Shown here one piece after another: positions 26,670 to 36,017 of a stretch of DNA of 64,000 nt. The stretch lies in assembly GCF_000730665.1 (NCBI RefSeq), contig NZ_BBIV01000032.1, positions 1 to 64,000 of the forward strand. The letters run 5' to 3'. Numbering within the stretch: position 1 is the stretch's first letter; every line of letters begins with the position of its first letter. The translations under genes and the position numbers were made by a program. This stretch comes from Pseudomonas plecoglossicida NBRC 103162 = DSM 15088. GTDB lineage: Bacteria > Pseudomonadota > Gammaproteobacteria > Pseudomonadales > Pseudomonadaceae. The notes beneath the pieces are model-generated. The model did not search any database, was not told the origin of the DNA, and saw nothing but the letters and a program-made list of their open reading frames with translations.

Positions 26670-27194
26670 ATGTTCGAGAATATCCGCGCGGACTTGCGGG
26701 CATACGGTGGTGATTGGGGTGCCCAGGGCTTCTGGGTGATGCTGGTGTACCGCTTCGGCCGCTGGCGCTATGGCGTGCGTCCGGCGCTGCTGCGCAAGTT
26801 GCTCTCGTTCATCTACAAGGTGCTGTTCAAGTTCGTGCAGATCATCACCGGCGTCGAACTGCCGTGCGAAGTGGTGGTGGGGCGCAACTTCGTCATCGAC
26901 CATTTCGGCGGCATCGTCATCAGCGGCTACGCCCGCTTCGGTGACGACTGCAGGATCCGCAACGGCGTGGTGGTGGGCCTGAAGAACGTCAGCGAGCCGA
27001 CCGCTCCGGTGATCGGCAACAACGTCGATATCGGTGCCGGGGCCAAGTTGCTGGGCAACATCCGCATCGGCGACAACGTGGTGATCGGCTCCAATGCAGT
27101 GGTGCTGATCGATGTGCCGGACAATTCGCTGGCGGTGGGGGTGCCAGCTACGGTCAAGGCCCGCAAGCACAATGAGGCAGCGCAGTACTCATGA
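26670..27194 (+). CDS. serine-acetyltransferase-like hexapeptide acyltransferase
   Basis: A 174-aa protein of the CysE-like hexapeptide family. An N-terminal helical part (VYRFGRWRYGVRPALLRKLL) precedes left-handed beta-helix turns (IDHFGGIVISGYARFGDDCRI, IGNNVDIGAGAKLLGNIRIGDNVVIGSNAVV) and the usual VPDNSLAVGVPATV end. In EPS loci such proteins O-acetylate sugars or carry acyl groups rather than make O-acetylserine. It lies 9 bp after the first GT2 gene, so it is translated from the same message. This is the second beta-helix transferase of the locus. Confidence 0.88.
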   Translation: MFENIRADLRAYGGDWGAQGFWVMLVYRFGRWRYGVRPALLRKLLSFIYKVLFKFVQIITGVELPCEVVVGRNFVIDHFGGIVISGYARFGDDCRIRNGVVVGLKNVSEPTAPVIGNNVDIGAGAKLLGNIRIGDNVVIGSNAVVLIDVPDNSLAVGVPATVKARKHNEAAQYS

Positions 27195-27252
27195 ACCGTC
27201 TGCTGGATGGCGGTGATCGGCGAAGGGCAGTCAAGGGTGGCGAGTGAGGCGC

Positions 27253-28230
27253 ATGGTGACAGGCATCGGAGTGGTGGTGATCGGTCGTAACGAAGGCATG
27301 CGCCTGGAGCGCTGCCTGGCTTCACTGGCACAGGGTGCGGATCAGGTCGTGTATGTCGACTCGGGCTCCACCGACGACTCGGTGCAAAAGGCGCGCAGTC
27401 ATGGGGTCGAGGTGCTCGCGCTGGACTTGAGCACGCCGTTCACCGCGGCGCGGGCGCGCAACGAAGGTTTCGCCTGCCTGCTGCAGTTGCGCCCGGACCT
27501 TCGCCATGTGCAGTTCGTCGACGGTGATTGCGAGGTGGTGGCGGGGTGGCTGAACCGTGCCCAGCGGTTTCTCGACGCGCACCCCGAGGTCGCGGTGGTC
27601 TGCGGCCGGCGCCGGGAGCGCTTTCCTGAACGTTCGGTGTACAACCTGTTGTGCGACCTGGAATGGGATACCCCGGTGGGCGAAGCCAAGGCCTGTGGTG
27701 GCGATGCACTGATGCGGGTCGATGCCTTCATGGCCGTGTCGGGCTACCGGCCGGGACTGATTGCCGGCGAAGAGCCGGAACTCTGTGTACGCCTGCGAGC
27801 CCGTGGCTGGAAGATCTGGCGCCTGGGCGCCGAAATGACCTTGCACGATGCGGCCATGACCCGCTTCAGCCAGTGGTGGAGGCGCTGCGTGCGGGGCGGC
27901 TATGCCTTTGCCGAAGGTGCTCACCTGCACGGCTTTGCGCCCGAGCGGCACTGGCGCCGTGAGTCGCGCAGGGCCTGGTTGTGGGGCCTGGGCATTCCAC
28001 TGGCAACGCTGCTGCTCAGTGGGCTGTTCGGCGGCTGGGGGCTGTTGCTGCTGTCGATCTACCCCTTGCAGGCCCTGCGCCTGGCGCGTCGCGGTGGACG
28101 CTCGCTGCGCGAGAACGGCCTGCAGGCAGTGTTCCTGGTACTGGCGAAGTTTCCTGAAATGGTCGGGCAGGTGAAGTTCCTGGTGGACAGGTTGACCGCC
28201 AGCAAATCTGCGCTGATCGAGTACAAGTGA
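27253..28230 (+). CDS. family 2 glycosyltransferase with C-terminal membrane segment
   Basis: A 325-aa GT-A enzyme. GVVVIGRNEGMRLERCL opens the nucleotide-binding fold, VYVDSGSTDDS supplies the acceptor loop, and FVDGDCEV is the DxD-type metal site. GGDALMRVDAFMAVSGYRPGLIAGEEPELCVRLRARGW is the acceptor-side block. A hydrophobic segment (about residues 235-280) follows, then an amphipathic tail, so the enzyme is membrane-associated. A GTG nine bases upstream is an alternative start; the ATG has GTGAGG close before it. The stop is one base before the next ATG. Confidence 0.87.
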   Translation: MVTGIGVVVIGRNEGMRLERCLASLAQGADQVVYVDSGSTDDSVQKARSHGVEVLALDLSTPFTAARARNEGFACLLQLRPDLRHVQFVDGDCEVVAGWLNRAQRFLDAHPEVAVVCGRRRERFPERSVYNLLCDLEWDTPVGEAKACGGDALMRVDAFMAVSGYRPGLIAGEEPELCVRLRARGWKIWRLGAEMTLHDAAMTRFSQWWRRCVRGGYAFAEGAHLHGFAPERHWRRESRRAWLWGLGIPLATLLLSGLFGGWGLLLLSIYPLQALRLARRGGRSLRENGLQAVFLVLAKFPEMVGQVKFLVDRLTASKSALIEYK

Positions 28231-28231
28231 G

Positions 28232-31228
28232 ATGACCATGAACCTTGTATCACTCGCCAGCAGCTTGCCAGCGGTACACCCTGGCTACTCGCCGCGAGCG
28301 TTGAAGAACAGGCTTGCCCTGGCCTTGCTGATGGTTCGCCAGCGGCCACGGCTGCGGGTCTTCATGCAGCGCCTGAACACTGCCCTGGGCGAAGACTGCG
28401 TTGCTGTGCTGGGTGACGACTGCATCGGTATCCTGCAGTGGCCCTACATCAGCAAAGGCTGGGATGCACCTGAACGCCTTGCAGTGGTGGCCTCGCACTA
28501 CGAGGTGGTGGCCGGGCAATTTCCGTCCCTGCTGCTGCTGGGGCGCGACGATCGACGTACCCTTGCGGACCTGTCGGCATACTCCCAGGGCTGCACCCTG
28601 GTGTTGGACCGGCCGATGTGGTTCAAGCGTGAAGGGGAACTGGTGCTGAACCTGTTCCAGGGCGAGTTGCGGGTAGCGTCGCTGGCCTTCAGCCTGTGCC
28701 GGGTGGACGGCGAACTGTGCCTGCTGATCGGTGCCGTGCAAGGGATACACAAAGGTATCGACAGCGAGACCTCGCTGAACATCTACCGCGACCTGACCAA
28801 GGACTTCGAAGGCCTGCGCCCACGCAGCCTGTTGATCGAGGCCACCAAGTGCGTGGCACGGCTGGTGGGCGCAGCGCATATCCATGCCGTCAGTGACGCC
28901 TACCGGCATCATCGGCATCCCTATTTCGGTGCGGACACGGGCCGCGAGCTTGCCGCCAACTACGACACCATCTGGCAGGAGAACGGCGCCCAGATGCAGT
29001 CGCGTGAAGGATTCTTCGCCATCCCTTTGATCGCGGCCAAGCGCTCGGCCGACGACATCGCACCCAAGAAACGGGCCATGTACCGGCGTCGGCACGCGCT
29101 GCTCGATGACCTGTTCGGGCAGCTCGAGGCTGCGTTGCCTGACCATGAGGTCGCCCGGCAACTGAGTGTGCACCACCAGCGCCTGGCCAGTGCGCTGGCG
29201 ATGCAGCAGGACACGCAGGCCTGCGCCCCGCTCGGAGTCAAGGACCGGTTGACCAGGCTGCTGCGTCAGTTCATGACCGAGCCCCGCCCGGACCAGCGTT
29301 TCATCGCCTACCTGCGCAAGGCGGGTCTGTACCCGACGCTGAAGAAGGCATTTCGCGAACTGCTCAAGCATGGCCCGGCACTGTTGTGGAAGCCCGCCGA
29401 CAGCAAGCGCAAGAGCCTGCCGCTGGACGACCCGAGCGTGCCGGCCAGTGAGTTGTTCCCACGTGAGCTGCTGGTGATCTGCGAAAGTGATCTGGCCCAG
29501 GGTTGCAGCGCTCGGCCCAGCTGGCTGCAGCACGCCCTGCAGGGCCTTGGTTACCATTGCCAGGTGCTCGACTGGCGCGATGGCGCGGCCTGCATGAACG
29601 CCTTGCAGACCGCGTCGGTGGTGATCTTTCATCGACTGCCGGCCACGGTCGAATTGCTGCAACTGCTCGAAGAGTCCAAGCGGTTGAAGGTGAGCTCGAT
29701 CTGGGATGTCGACGCGTTGATCTTCGACCCGCAGGCGTATCGGTTGCACCATGACCTGAGCCCGTTCAGCGAGGAAACGTCCGGCCAGTTGCTGGCGGCG
29801 GTCAACTTGTACCAGCAGGCCTTGCTCGCCTGTGATCGTGCCATCGCTTCAACGCCGGCACTGGCCAAGGCCATGCTGGACATGGGCGTAGCCCATGTCA
29901 CCCTGGTCGAGTGGGACGCGGCGGCCCAGACGCTGAACAGCGAGCAGCTCGGCCAGTTGTTCCCGACGCTGGCGCGTGATCGCACCCGGCGCGTGCTGGC
30001 AGCCAATATCTTCTTCGCCCCGCGCAGTTTCGGTGGCGCCACGGTGGTGGCTGAACAGATGGCGCGCTTGATGGTGGCGACCACCACCTTCCAGCAGTTC
30101 ATCTTCACCTCGTTGCCGCAAGCCGACGCCGAGCCCTACAGCCTGTACCGCTACGAGGCCCACGGTGCCGCGGTGATCGGCATGGGCCTGCCGGACCAGC
30201 GCAGTGCCCATGAGGAATTCGAAAACCCGGCCACGCTGCCGGTGTTCGACACCGTGCTCAAACGCGTAGCCCCGGACCTCGTGCACATGCATTCGATCCA
30301 GGGCTTGAGCGCATTGCTGGCCGACAGCTGCCGGCGCGCGGGCCTGCCGTTCGTGGTGACGTTGCACGACTGCTGGTGGATCTGCGGGCGCCATTTCATG
30401 ATCGACAACCATGGCAAGTACTGTGGCCAGACCACCATCCGCGCCGACGTCTGCGCGCGCTGCGTCGACGACCCGGAGCTCAACGACTATCGCCAGGCGT
30501 TTCTGGCCAGCACGCTGAAACAGGCCAACCTGTTGCTTGCGCCCAGCCACTTCGCGCGCAACCTGTACATCGCCAATGGCTTCGATGCCGCGACGATCCG
30601 CGTCAACCGCAACGGCATCCTGCCGCCGGCGGCCGATTACCACCGTCACCCGGGCAAGGCGATCCGCTTCGGTTTCGTCGGGGGCAATGCGACCATCAAG
30701 GGTATCGACGTGATCACCCGCGCCTTCGCCGGGCTGCAGCGCACCGACTACGAACTGAGAGTGGTCGATAACCTGCTGCACCTGGGCTTTCGCTCATTGA
30801 ACCGTCACAGCATCAAGATACCCGGCACCGTCAGCATCGTGCCGGGCTACACCCAGGCCAACATGGACGAATTCTTTGCCGGCATCGATGTGCTGCTGTT
30901 CCCCACGCAGTCCAAGGAAACCTTCGGGCTGGCGGTGCGCGAGGCGCTGGTGCGCGATGTCTGGGTGATCAGCACCCACGCCGGTGGCACCGTGGAAGAC
31001 ATCGTCGATGGGGTCAATGGCACGCTGATCCCGCTCAGTGCCGACGAGAAATACTTGCGTCAGGCACTGGTCGACATCCTCGAGCACCCCGAGCGCTATC
31101 GACAGCACCGCAATACCTTCAAGCAAGGCATCACCCTGTGCAGCGACCAGGCACTGGAACTGCAGGCCATGTACGACGAAGTGCTCAAGGCGAGCGCGAA
31201 AGCCAAGGGCCTGTGCCCGCAACGTTGA
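28232..31228 (+). CDS. fusion: VirK/YbjX (DUF535) domain plus GT4 glycosyltransferase
   Basis: A 998-aa two-part protein. Residues about 25-300 match the VirK/YbjX family: CIGILQWPYI, FQGELRVASLAFSLC, IGAVQGIHKGI, ATKCVARLVGAAHIHAVSDAYRHHRH and the diagnostic KKRAMYRRRHALLDDL. A linker region follows (about 310-600). The C-terminal part (about 600-985) is a GT4 glycosyltransferase: an HDCWWICGRH acceptor block, FVGGNATIKGIDV, and the donor site LLFPTQSKETFGLAVREALV with GG and E residues. VirK/YbjX proteins are linked to envelope integrity and antimicrobial-peptide resistance; fused to a GT, this domain's job is unknown. It begins directly after the preceding GT stop. Confidence 0.85.
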   Translation: MTMNLVSLASSLPAVHPGYSPRALKNRLALALLMVRQRPRLRVFMQRLNTALGEDCVAVLGDDCIGILQWPYISKGWDAPERLAVVASHYEVVAGQFPSLLLLGRDDRRTLADLSAYSQGCTLVLDRPMWFKREGELVLNLFQGELRVASLAFSLCRVDGELCLLIGAVQGIHKGIDSETSLNIYRDLTKDFEGLRPRSLLIEATKCVARLVGAAHIHAVSDAYRHHRHPYFGADTGRELAANYDTIWQENGAQMQSREGFFAIPLIAAKRSADDIAPKKRAMYRRRHALLDDLFGQLEAALPDHEVARQLSVHHQRLASALAMQQDTQACAPLGVKDRLTRLLRQFMTEPRPDQRFIAYLRKAGLYPTLKKAFRELLKHGPALLWKPADSKRKSLPLDDPSVPASELFPRELLVICESDLAQGCSARPSWLQHALQGLGYHCQVLDWRDGAACMNALQTASVVIFHRLPATVELLQLLEESKRLKVSSIWDVDALIFDPQAYRLHHDLSPFSEETSGQLLAAVNLYQQALLACDRAIASTPALAKAMLDMGVAHVTLVEWDAAAQTLNSEQLGQLFPTLARDRTRRVLAANIFFAPRSFGGATVVAEQMARLMVATTTFQQFIFTSLPQADAEPYSLYRYEAHGAAVIGMGLPDQRSAHEEFENPATLPVFDTVLKRVAPDLVHMHSIQGLSALLADSCRRAGLPFVVTLHDCWWICGRHFMIDNHGKYCGQTTIRADVCARCVDDPELNDYRQAFLASTLKQANLLLAPSHFARNLYIANGFDAATIRVNRNGILPPAADYHRHPGKAIRFGFVGGNATIKGIDVITRAFAGLQRTDYELRVVDNLLHLGFRSLNRHSIKIPGTVSIVPGYTQANMDEFFAGIDVLLFPTQSKETFGLAVREALVRDVWVISTHAGGTVEDIVDGVNGTLIPLSADEKYLRQALVDILEHPERYRQHRNTFKQGITLCSDQALELQAMYDEVLKASAKAKGLCPQR

Positions 31229-31265
31229 GCGGGCGTCAATCACGCAGGTAGGGATCCGGATTCAT

Positions 31266-32468
31266 ATGCGCATCGCTTATTTCATCAATCAGTACCCGAA
31301 GGTCAGCCACAGCTTCATCCGCCGGGAAATCCTCGCGCTGGAGCGCCAGGGGGTGGTGGTCCAGCGGATCGCCCTGCGGGGTTGGGACGGCGAGCTGCAG
31401 GACGCCGAGGATCTGGCCGAGCGGGAAAAGACCCAGTACGTCCTGCAAGGCGGGGTCAAGGGCCTGCTCAAGCCGGTGTGGCAGGTCCTGCGGGCCGAGC
31501 CACGGCGCTTCGGCTCGGCCTTGTGGCTGGCCCTGCGCCTGGGCCTGCGTGCGGACCGGCCGCTGCCCTATCACCTGGTCTACCTGGCCGAGGCCTGCCG
31601 CGTGGTGCAGTGGCTGCAGGCATTCGGCGCGGAGCATGTGCATGCGCACTTCGGCACCAACTCCACCGAAGTGGTGATGCTGGCCAATGCCCTGGGCGGG
31701 CCGCCTTACAGTTTCACCGTGCATGGGCCGGAGGAGTTCGACAAGCCGCAGTTCCTGCACGTGGGCGAAAAAGTGCGGCGGGCCGCCTTCGTCGCCTCGG
31801 TCAGCTCGTATGGCCGTAGCCAGCTTTATCGCTGGGTGGCCCATGAGCACTGGGACAAGGTCAAGGTTGTGCATTGTGGCCTGGAGCCTGGCTTTCACCA
31901 GGTCGAGGCGCAGGCGGCCCCCGCTGCTCCGCGGCTGGTTTGCGTGGGTCGATTGTGCGAGCAGAAGGGCCAACTGCTGCTGATCGAGGCGGCGCGTCGG
32001 CTGGCCGATCAAGGCCAGGACTTCGAGCTGGTGCTGGCCGGTGACGGCGAAATGCGCCCGCAGATCGAGGCGCTGGTCGCCCGCCACCGGTTGCAGGCCC
32101 AGGTGCGGATCACTGGCTGGATCAGCAGTGCGCAGGTGCGCGAAGAGATCCTCGCTGCCCGTGCGCTGGTCCTGCCGAGCTTCGCCGAGGGTTTGCCCGT
32201 GGTCATCATGGAGGCCATGGCCTTGCGCCGGCCGGTGCTGACCACCTACGTGGCCGGCATTCCCGAGCTGGTGAGGCCAGGGGAGAACGGCTGGCTGTTT
32301 CCCGCTGGCGCCGTCGACGAACTGGCCGCGGCGATGGCCGACTGCCTGACGCAACCGGTCGACGTCCTGCAGCGTATGGGCGAGGCAGCGCGTCAGCGGG
32401 TGCTCGAGCGCCATGACATCGACACCGAGGCGGCCAAGCTGGCCCACTACTTCAAGGCTCCCGCATGA
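31266..32468 (+). CDS. family 4 glycosyltransferase
   Basis: A 400-aa GT-B enzyme. MRIAYFINQYPKVSHSFIRREI is a typical GT4 start for EPS colanic-acid-type transferases (WcaL-like); HVHAHFGTNSTEV and SFTVHGPEEFD make up the acceptor domain. The donor domain has LVCVGRLCEQKGQLLLIEAA, LVLAGDGEMR, and the E-x7-E region LPSFAEGLPVVIMEAMA. The start is taken at the Met after GGGATCCGGATTCAT; the longer frame is antisense-like in composition. Its stop overlaps the next gene by 4 bp, indicating translational coupling. Confidence 0.9.
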   Translation: MRIAYFINQYPKVSHSFIRREILALERQGVVVQRIALRGWDGELQDAEDLAEREKTQYVLQGGVKGLLKPVWQVLRAEPRRFGSALWLALRLGLRADRPLPYHLVYLAEACRVVQWLQAFGAEHVHAHFGTNSTEVVMLANALGGPPYSFTVHGPEEFDKPQFLHVGEKVRRAAFVASVSSYGRSQLYRWVAHEHWDKVKVVHCGLEPGFHQVEAQAAPAAPRLVCVGRLCEQKGQLLLIEAARRLADQGQDFELVLAGDGEMRPQIEALVARHRLQAQVRITGWISSAQVREEILAARALVLPSFAEGLPVVIMEAMALRRPVLTTYVAGIPELVRPGENGWLFPAGAVDELAAAMADCLTQPVDVLQRMGEAARQRVLERHDIDTEAAKLAHYFKAPA

Positions 32469-33652
32469 TCACACTCATCACTGGGTTGCTGAGCGCCCTG
32501 GCGATCCTGATCCTGGTGCCGGTGACGGTACTGTTCACCCAGGTGCTGCTGGCCTGCCTGCCCGCGCGCGCACGGCAAGCGGGCACCACAACCCGGCCAC
32601 AAGTGGCCGTGCTGGTGCCTGCGCACAACGAGGCGTCCGGCATCGTCGCGACGGTGCAAGGCATCCGCCGTCAGTTGCGCGAGGGTGACCGCCTGCTGGT
32701 GGTGGCCGACAACTGCAGCGACCAGACAGCGGCGCTGGCTCGCGTCGCCGGTGCGCAGGTCGTCGAACGCCAGCACGCGCAATTGCGCGGCAAAGGCTAT
32801 GCGCTGGACTGCGGTGTGCGCCACCTGGCCGACGAGCCGCCGGAGGTGGTGGTGATCATCGATGCCGATTGCCAGGTCAGCGAAGGTGCCATCGAGCATT
32901 TGGCACAACGCTGCATCGAAGCCGCGCGCCCGGTGCAGGGCCTGGACCTGATGTGCGCGCCGGCGGGCGCGGGGCTCAAGGTGCAGATCGCCGAGTTCGC
33001 CTGGCGCGTCAAGAACCTGGTGCGTCCGCTAGGCTGGGCACGTGCGGGGCTGCCGTGCCAATTGATGGGCACGGGCATGGCGATTGGCTGGCAGGACATC
33101 GCTGCCGCCAACCTGGCCACCGGGCATCTGGTCGAAGACCTCAAGCTGGGGCTGGACTTCTGCCGTGTCGGCAAGCCCCCATTGTTCTGCCCCCAGGCCC
33201 GGGTCACCAGCCTCTTTCCAACCAGCCAGGAAGGTCTCAGCGGCCAGCGCACGCGCTGGGAGCATGGCCACCTGGGCGTGCTGCTGGCAGATGGGCCGAA
33301 ACTGCTCGTCAGCGCCCTGGTCAAGCGCAACTGGCCGTTGCTGGCCATGAGCCTGGACCTGATGGTGCCGCCGCTGGCGCTGTTGACCTTGGCGTTGGCG
33401 GGCGTGTTCGGCGTGTCATGGCTGATGTTCCTGCTGCTGGGCATCGCGCTGCCGGCTGCGCTGGCGACGCTGGCGCTGGCCATGCTGGGCTGTGCTGTCT
33501 GGCTGGCCTGGAGCCGTTTCTCCCGGGAAGTGATCCCGTTTTCGGTGTTGATCTATGCACCGCTATACGCGTTGAAGAAGATCCCGCTGTACCTTGGGTT
33601 CCTGGTCAAGCGCCAGGTCGAGTGGGTGCGTTCGAAGCGGGATGATGGCTGA
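32465..33652 (+). CDS. membrane family 2 glycosyltransferase (cellulose-synthase-like)
   Basis: A 395-aa processive-type GT2. An N-terminal transmembrane helix (residues about 5-30) is followed by VLVPAHNEASGI, VVADNCSDQT, IIDADCQV (DxD) and the QRTRWEHG (QxxRW-type) acceptor/processivity motif. Two or three C-terminal helices end in a basic tail. It resembles monotopic GT2 enzymes that build linear chains, though in a Wzx/Wzy locus it may add only one residue. It overlaps the GT4 stop and its own last base starts the next ATG, so it is coupled on both sides. Confidence 0.88.
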   Translation: MITLITGLLSALAILILVPVTVLFTQVLLACLPARARQAGTTTRPQVAVLVPAHNEASGIVATVQGIRRQLREGDRLLVVADNCSDQTAALARVAGAQVVERQHAQLRGKGYALDCGVRHLADEPPEVVVIIDADCQVSEGAIEHLAQRCIEAARPVQGLDLMCAPAGAGLKVQIAEFAWRVKNLVRPLGWARAGLPCQLMGTGMAIGWQDIAAANLATGHLVEDLKLGLDFCRVGKPPLFCPQARVTSLFPTSQEGLSGQRTRWEHGHLGVLLADGPKLLVSALVKRNWPLLAMSLDLMVPPLALLTLALAGVFGVSWLMFLLLGIALPAALATLALAMLGCAVWLAWSRFSREVIPFSVLIYAPLYALKKIPLYLGFLVKRQVEWVRSKRDDG

Positions 33653-34419
33653 TGGACAAACCAGGCTGGCAAGGCCGCTGGCAGGCGGTGACCGAGAAGA
33701 TGCGCCGGGTGATCGACCCGGCAGACGAGCAGCGCGTGCTCCATGCGCTGACTGTACCGGATCGTGCGCTGGTGCTGGGTTTCGTCAATGCCCATGCGCT
33801 GAACCTGGTGGCCCGGGATGGCGCCTTCCTGCAAGCGCTCACGGCTGCCGATGTGCTGTTGCGTGACGGCTCAGGGGTCGCTCTGTTGTTCCGCCGCATG
33901 GGAGCGGACCCTGGGTTGAACATGAACGGTACCGATTTCATTCCCAAGTTGCTGGCCGCGTTCAAAGGTCGTCGGGTGGCATTCTGGGGCACCCGGCAAC
34001 CGGTGTTGGCAGAGGCAGCCAGGCGCAGCGAGGCGCTGTACGGTGTCACTCCGGTGTCGTTGCACGATGGTTTTGCCGAGGTCCGCACCTACCTTGAACT
34101 GGCGCAGGACTTGCAGCCTGAACTCATTGTGCTGGGTATGGGCATGCCCAGGCAGGAGCTTGTCGCCCGGCAGCTGGCGGCCAGCGGCGGCCCGTGTCTG
34201 ATCGTGTGTGGGGGGGCGATCCTGGATTTTCTCGGCGGCAAGGTGACGCGGGCGCCGCGGTGGATGCGGCGCCTGGGTGGGGAATGGCTTTTCCGACTGA
34301 TGAAAGAACCCAGACGGCTGTTCATGCGCTATGTTGTGGGTAATCCGATGTTTATTTGTCGCACATTGATGTTTACGGCAAACCGCCAGAAAGACGTCAC
34401 CGATAATCCGTCGGCATGA
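33652..34419 (+). CDS. WecG/TagA/CpsF family glycosyltransferase
   Basis: A 255-aa protein of the WecG/TagA family (GT26). It has LNMNGTDFIP (the conserved NGxD-type site), GMGMPRQELVA, and GGAILDFLGGKVTRAPRWMRRLGGEWLFRL with its PxW...GxEW pattern near the C-terminus. This family transfers N-acetylmannosamine, its uronic acid or glucose to lipid-linked intermediates. It overlaps the preceding GT2 stop by one base. The 159-bp gap after it leads to the initiating transferase. Confidence 0.9.
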   Translation: MDKPGWQGRWQAVTEKMRRVIDPADEQRVLHALTVPDRALVLGFVNAHALNLVARDGAFLQALTAADVLLRDGSGVALLFRRMGADPGLNMNGTDFIPKLLAAFKGRRVAFWGTRQPVLAEAARRSEALYGVTPVSLHDGFAEVRTYLELAQDLQPELIVLGMGMPRQELVARQLAASGGPCLIVCGGAILDFLGGKVTRAPRWMRRLGGEWLFRLMKEPRRLFMRYVVGNPMFICRTLMFTANRQKDVTDNPSA

Positions 34420-34578
34420 TCGTTGCGGGCGTAATGGCAATATACTGCTACCCTAAGATCAAATGAAATTATCCGCCTCGGGGCATGTAAGTTTTCGATA
34501 TATATACAAAGTTATAGTGTTGCTGTCGCCGACCCGGTGAAAAGTTTCTGCTGCGCTTAAATTTGATGAGGCCTGAGA
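34420..34578. promoter_or_regulatory. AT-rich leader before the initiating transferase gene
   Basis: This 159-bp gap is AT-rich in its middle (around 34490-34520), with TATAGT at 34513-34518 as a possible -10 and no convincing -35. GAGG lies 7 nt before the next ATG. It may provide a separate promoter for the initiating transferase. Confidence 0.35.
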
Positions 34579-36000
34579 ATGGTTTTCGAACCCAGAAGCA
34601 GTCGTTCCTTGCTCCAGCGAAGAAGCAGCGTCAGCAACGCCGTCCAGGCGGGCCTCGACGGCATTGCCGTGACCGGCGTGGCCTGGTACCTGATCTACGA
34701 TCAGATCGGTTACATCACTTCCGACTACGTGATCATGCTGCTGCTGCTGATCGGCGCCCTGGCGGTGATCTACGACCACTACGCCATCTATCGTACCAAC
34801 GTGGGCTTGTCGATCAAGGCGTTCAGGCTGTTCAAGGCCTGGTCGGCGACCTTCTGTTTCCTCGTGGTGCTGGCGTTCCTGACCAAGCAGAGCGAGACCT
34901 ATTCACGCATGGTGGTGGGGCAGCTGTTCGTGATCGGCTATGTGGTGCAGCTGTTCCTGCACTATGCCGTGCGCGAGGTGCAAAAACGCTTTACCGCCCA
35001 TGCCCGGCTGGATAATGCCCTGATCATCGGGTCGGGTGATCTGGCCAACTTCCTGTATCAGAAGATCAGCAACAACCCGTGGTTTGGCGAGCGGGTAGTG
35101 GGTTGCGTGCTGATTGATGAAATGGCCGAGCAGGGCAAGGAAACAGCCGACGGCAAACAGCGCTTGCCCATTGTCGGGCATATCGATGAACTGGATGAGC
35201 TGGTCGCGCAACATGCAATAAGAACTGTTTATCTGGTTACCCCGCTGGGCGGTTCGGAAGTTATCAACGAAGTGTATTTGAAGTTGCTCGACAAGTGCAT
35301 CGCGGTCAATTGGGTACCCGATATCTTCTCGTTGCGACTGATCAACCACAGCGTGCGTGAAATTGCCGGTATCCCGGTGCTGACGTTGTCGGAGACGCCG
35401 CTGACCGGCATGAGCCTGTTCCTCAAGAACCTCGAGGATCGGGTGCTGGCGGCGCTGATCCTGCTGTGTGCATCACCGGTACTGCTGGCCGTTGCCCTGG
35501 CGATCAAGCTGGACAGCCCGGGGCCGGTGTTCTTCCGTCAGGAACGCACGGGCTGGACCGGCGAGTCTTTCCGCATCTGGAAGTTCAGGAGCATGCATGT
35601 GCATCAGCCCGAGCAAGGCGTAGTCAAGCAGGCCCAGAAGAACGACCCGCGCTTGACCCGAGTAGGGGCGTTTATTCGGCGCACCAGCCTGGACGAACTG
35701 CCGCAGCTGTTCAATGTGCTGACTGGCGAGATGTCCCTGGTCGGGCCGCGTCCCCATGCCTTGCAGCATGATTCGCTGTATTCGCAGGACATCGTCGACT
35801 ACTTTGCCCGCCACAACATCAAGCCGGGCATGACAGGTCTTGCCCAGGTGCGTGGGTTCCGTGGCGAAACCCGTGACATCGAGCAGATGATCCAGCGGGT
35901 CGACTCGGACATCGAGTACATCAACAATTGGTCACTGTGGCTCGATTTCGTGATCCTGGTGCGCACGCTCAATGCCTTCACGGGCAAACAGGCGTACTGA
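34579..36000 (+). CDS. WcaJ-type undecaprenyl-phosphate glucose phosphotransferase
   Basis: A 473-aa polyprenyl-phosphate sugar-phosphotransferase. Four N-terminal helices, a Rossmann-like CoA-binding-type region (about 145-260), then one helix (LILLCASPVLLAVALAIKLD) and the catalytic cytoplasmic domain: FFRQERTGWTGESFRIWKFRSM, DPRLTRVGAFIRRTSLDELPQL, LVGPRPHA, and PGMTGLAQV. These are the signatures of WcaJ/WbaP-like enzymes that put the first sugar-1-phosphate on undecaprenyl phosphate. It therefore initiates the repeat unit although it sits at the end of the locus. It is separated by 159 bp from the WecG-like gene. Confidence 0.93.
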   Translation: MVFEPRSSRSLLQRRSSVSNAVQAGLDGIAVTGVAWYLIYDQIGYITSDYVIMLLLLIGALAVIYDHYAIYRTNVGLSIKAFRLFKAWSATFCFLVVLAFLTKQSETYSRMVVGQLFVIGYVVQLFLHYAVREVQKRFTAHARLDNALIIGSGDLANFLYQKISNNPWFGERVVGCVLIDEMAEQGKETADGKQRLPIVGHIDELDELVAQHAIRTVYLVTPLGGSEVINEVYLKLLDKCIAVNWVPDIFSLRLINHSVREIAGIPVLTLSETPLTGMSLFLKNLEDRVLAALILLCASPVLLAVALAIKLDSPGPVFFRQERTGWTGESFRIWKFRSMHVHQPEQGVVKQAQKNDPRLTRVGAFIRRTSLDELPQLFNVLTGEMSLVGPRPHALQHDSLYSQDIVDYFARHNIKPGMTGLAQVRGFRGETRDIEQMIQRVDSDIEYINNWSLWLDFVILVRTLNAFTGKQAY

Positions 36001-36017
36001 CCTCTGCGCGCGGGGGA

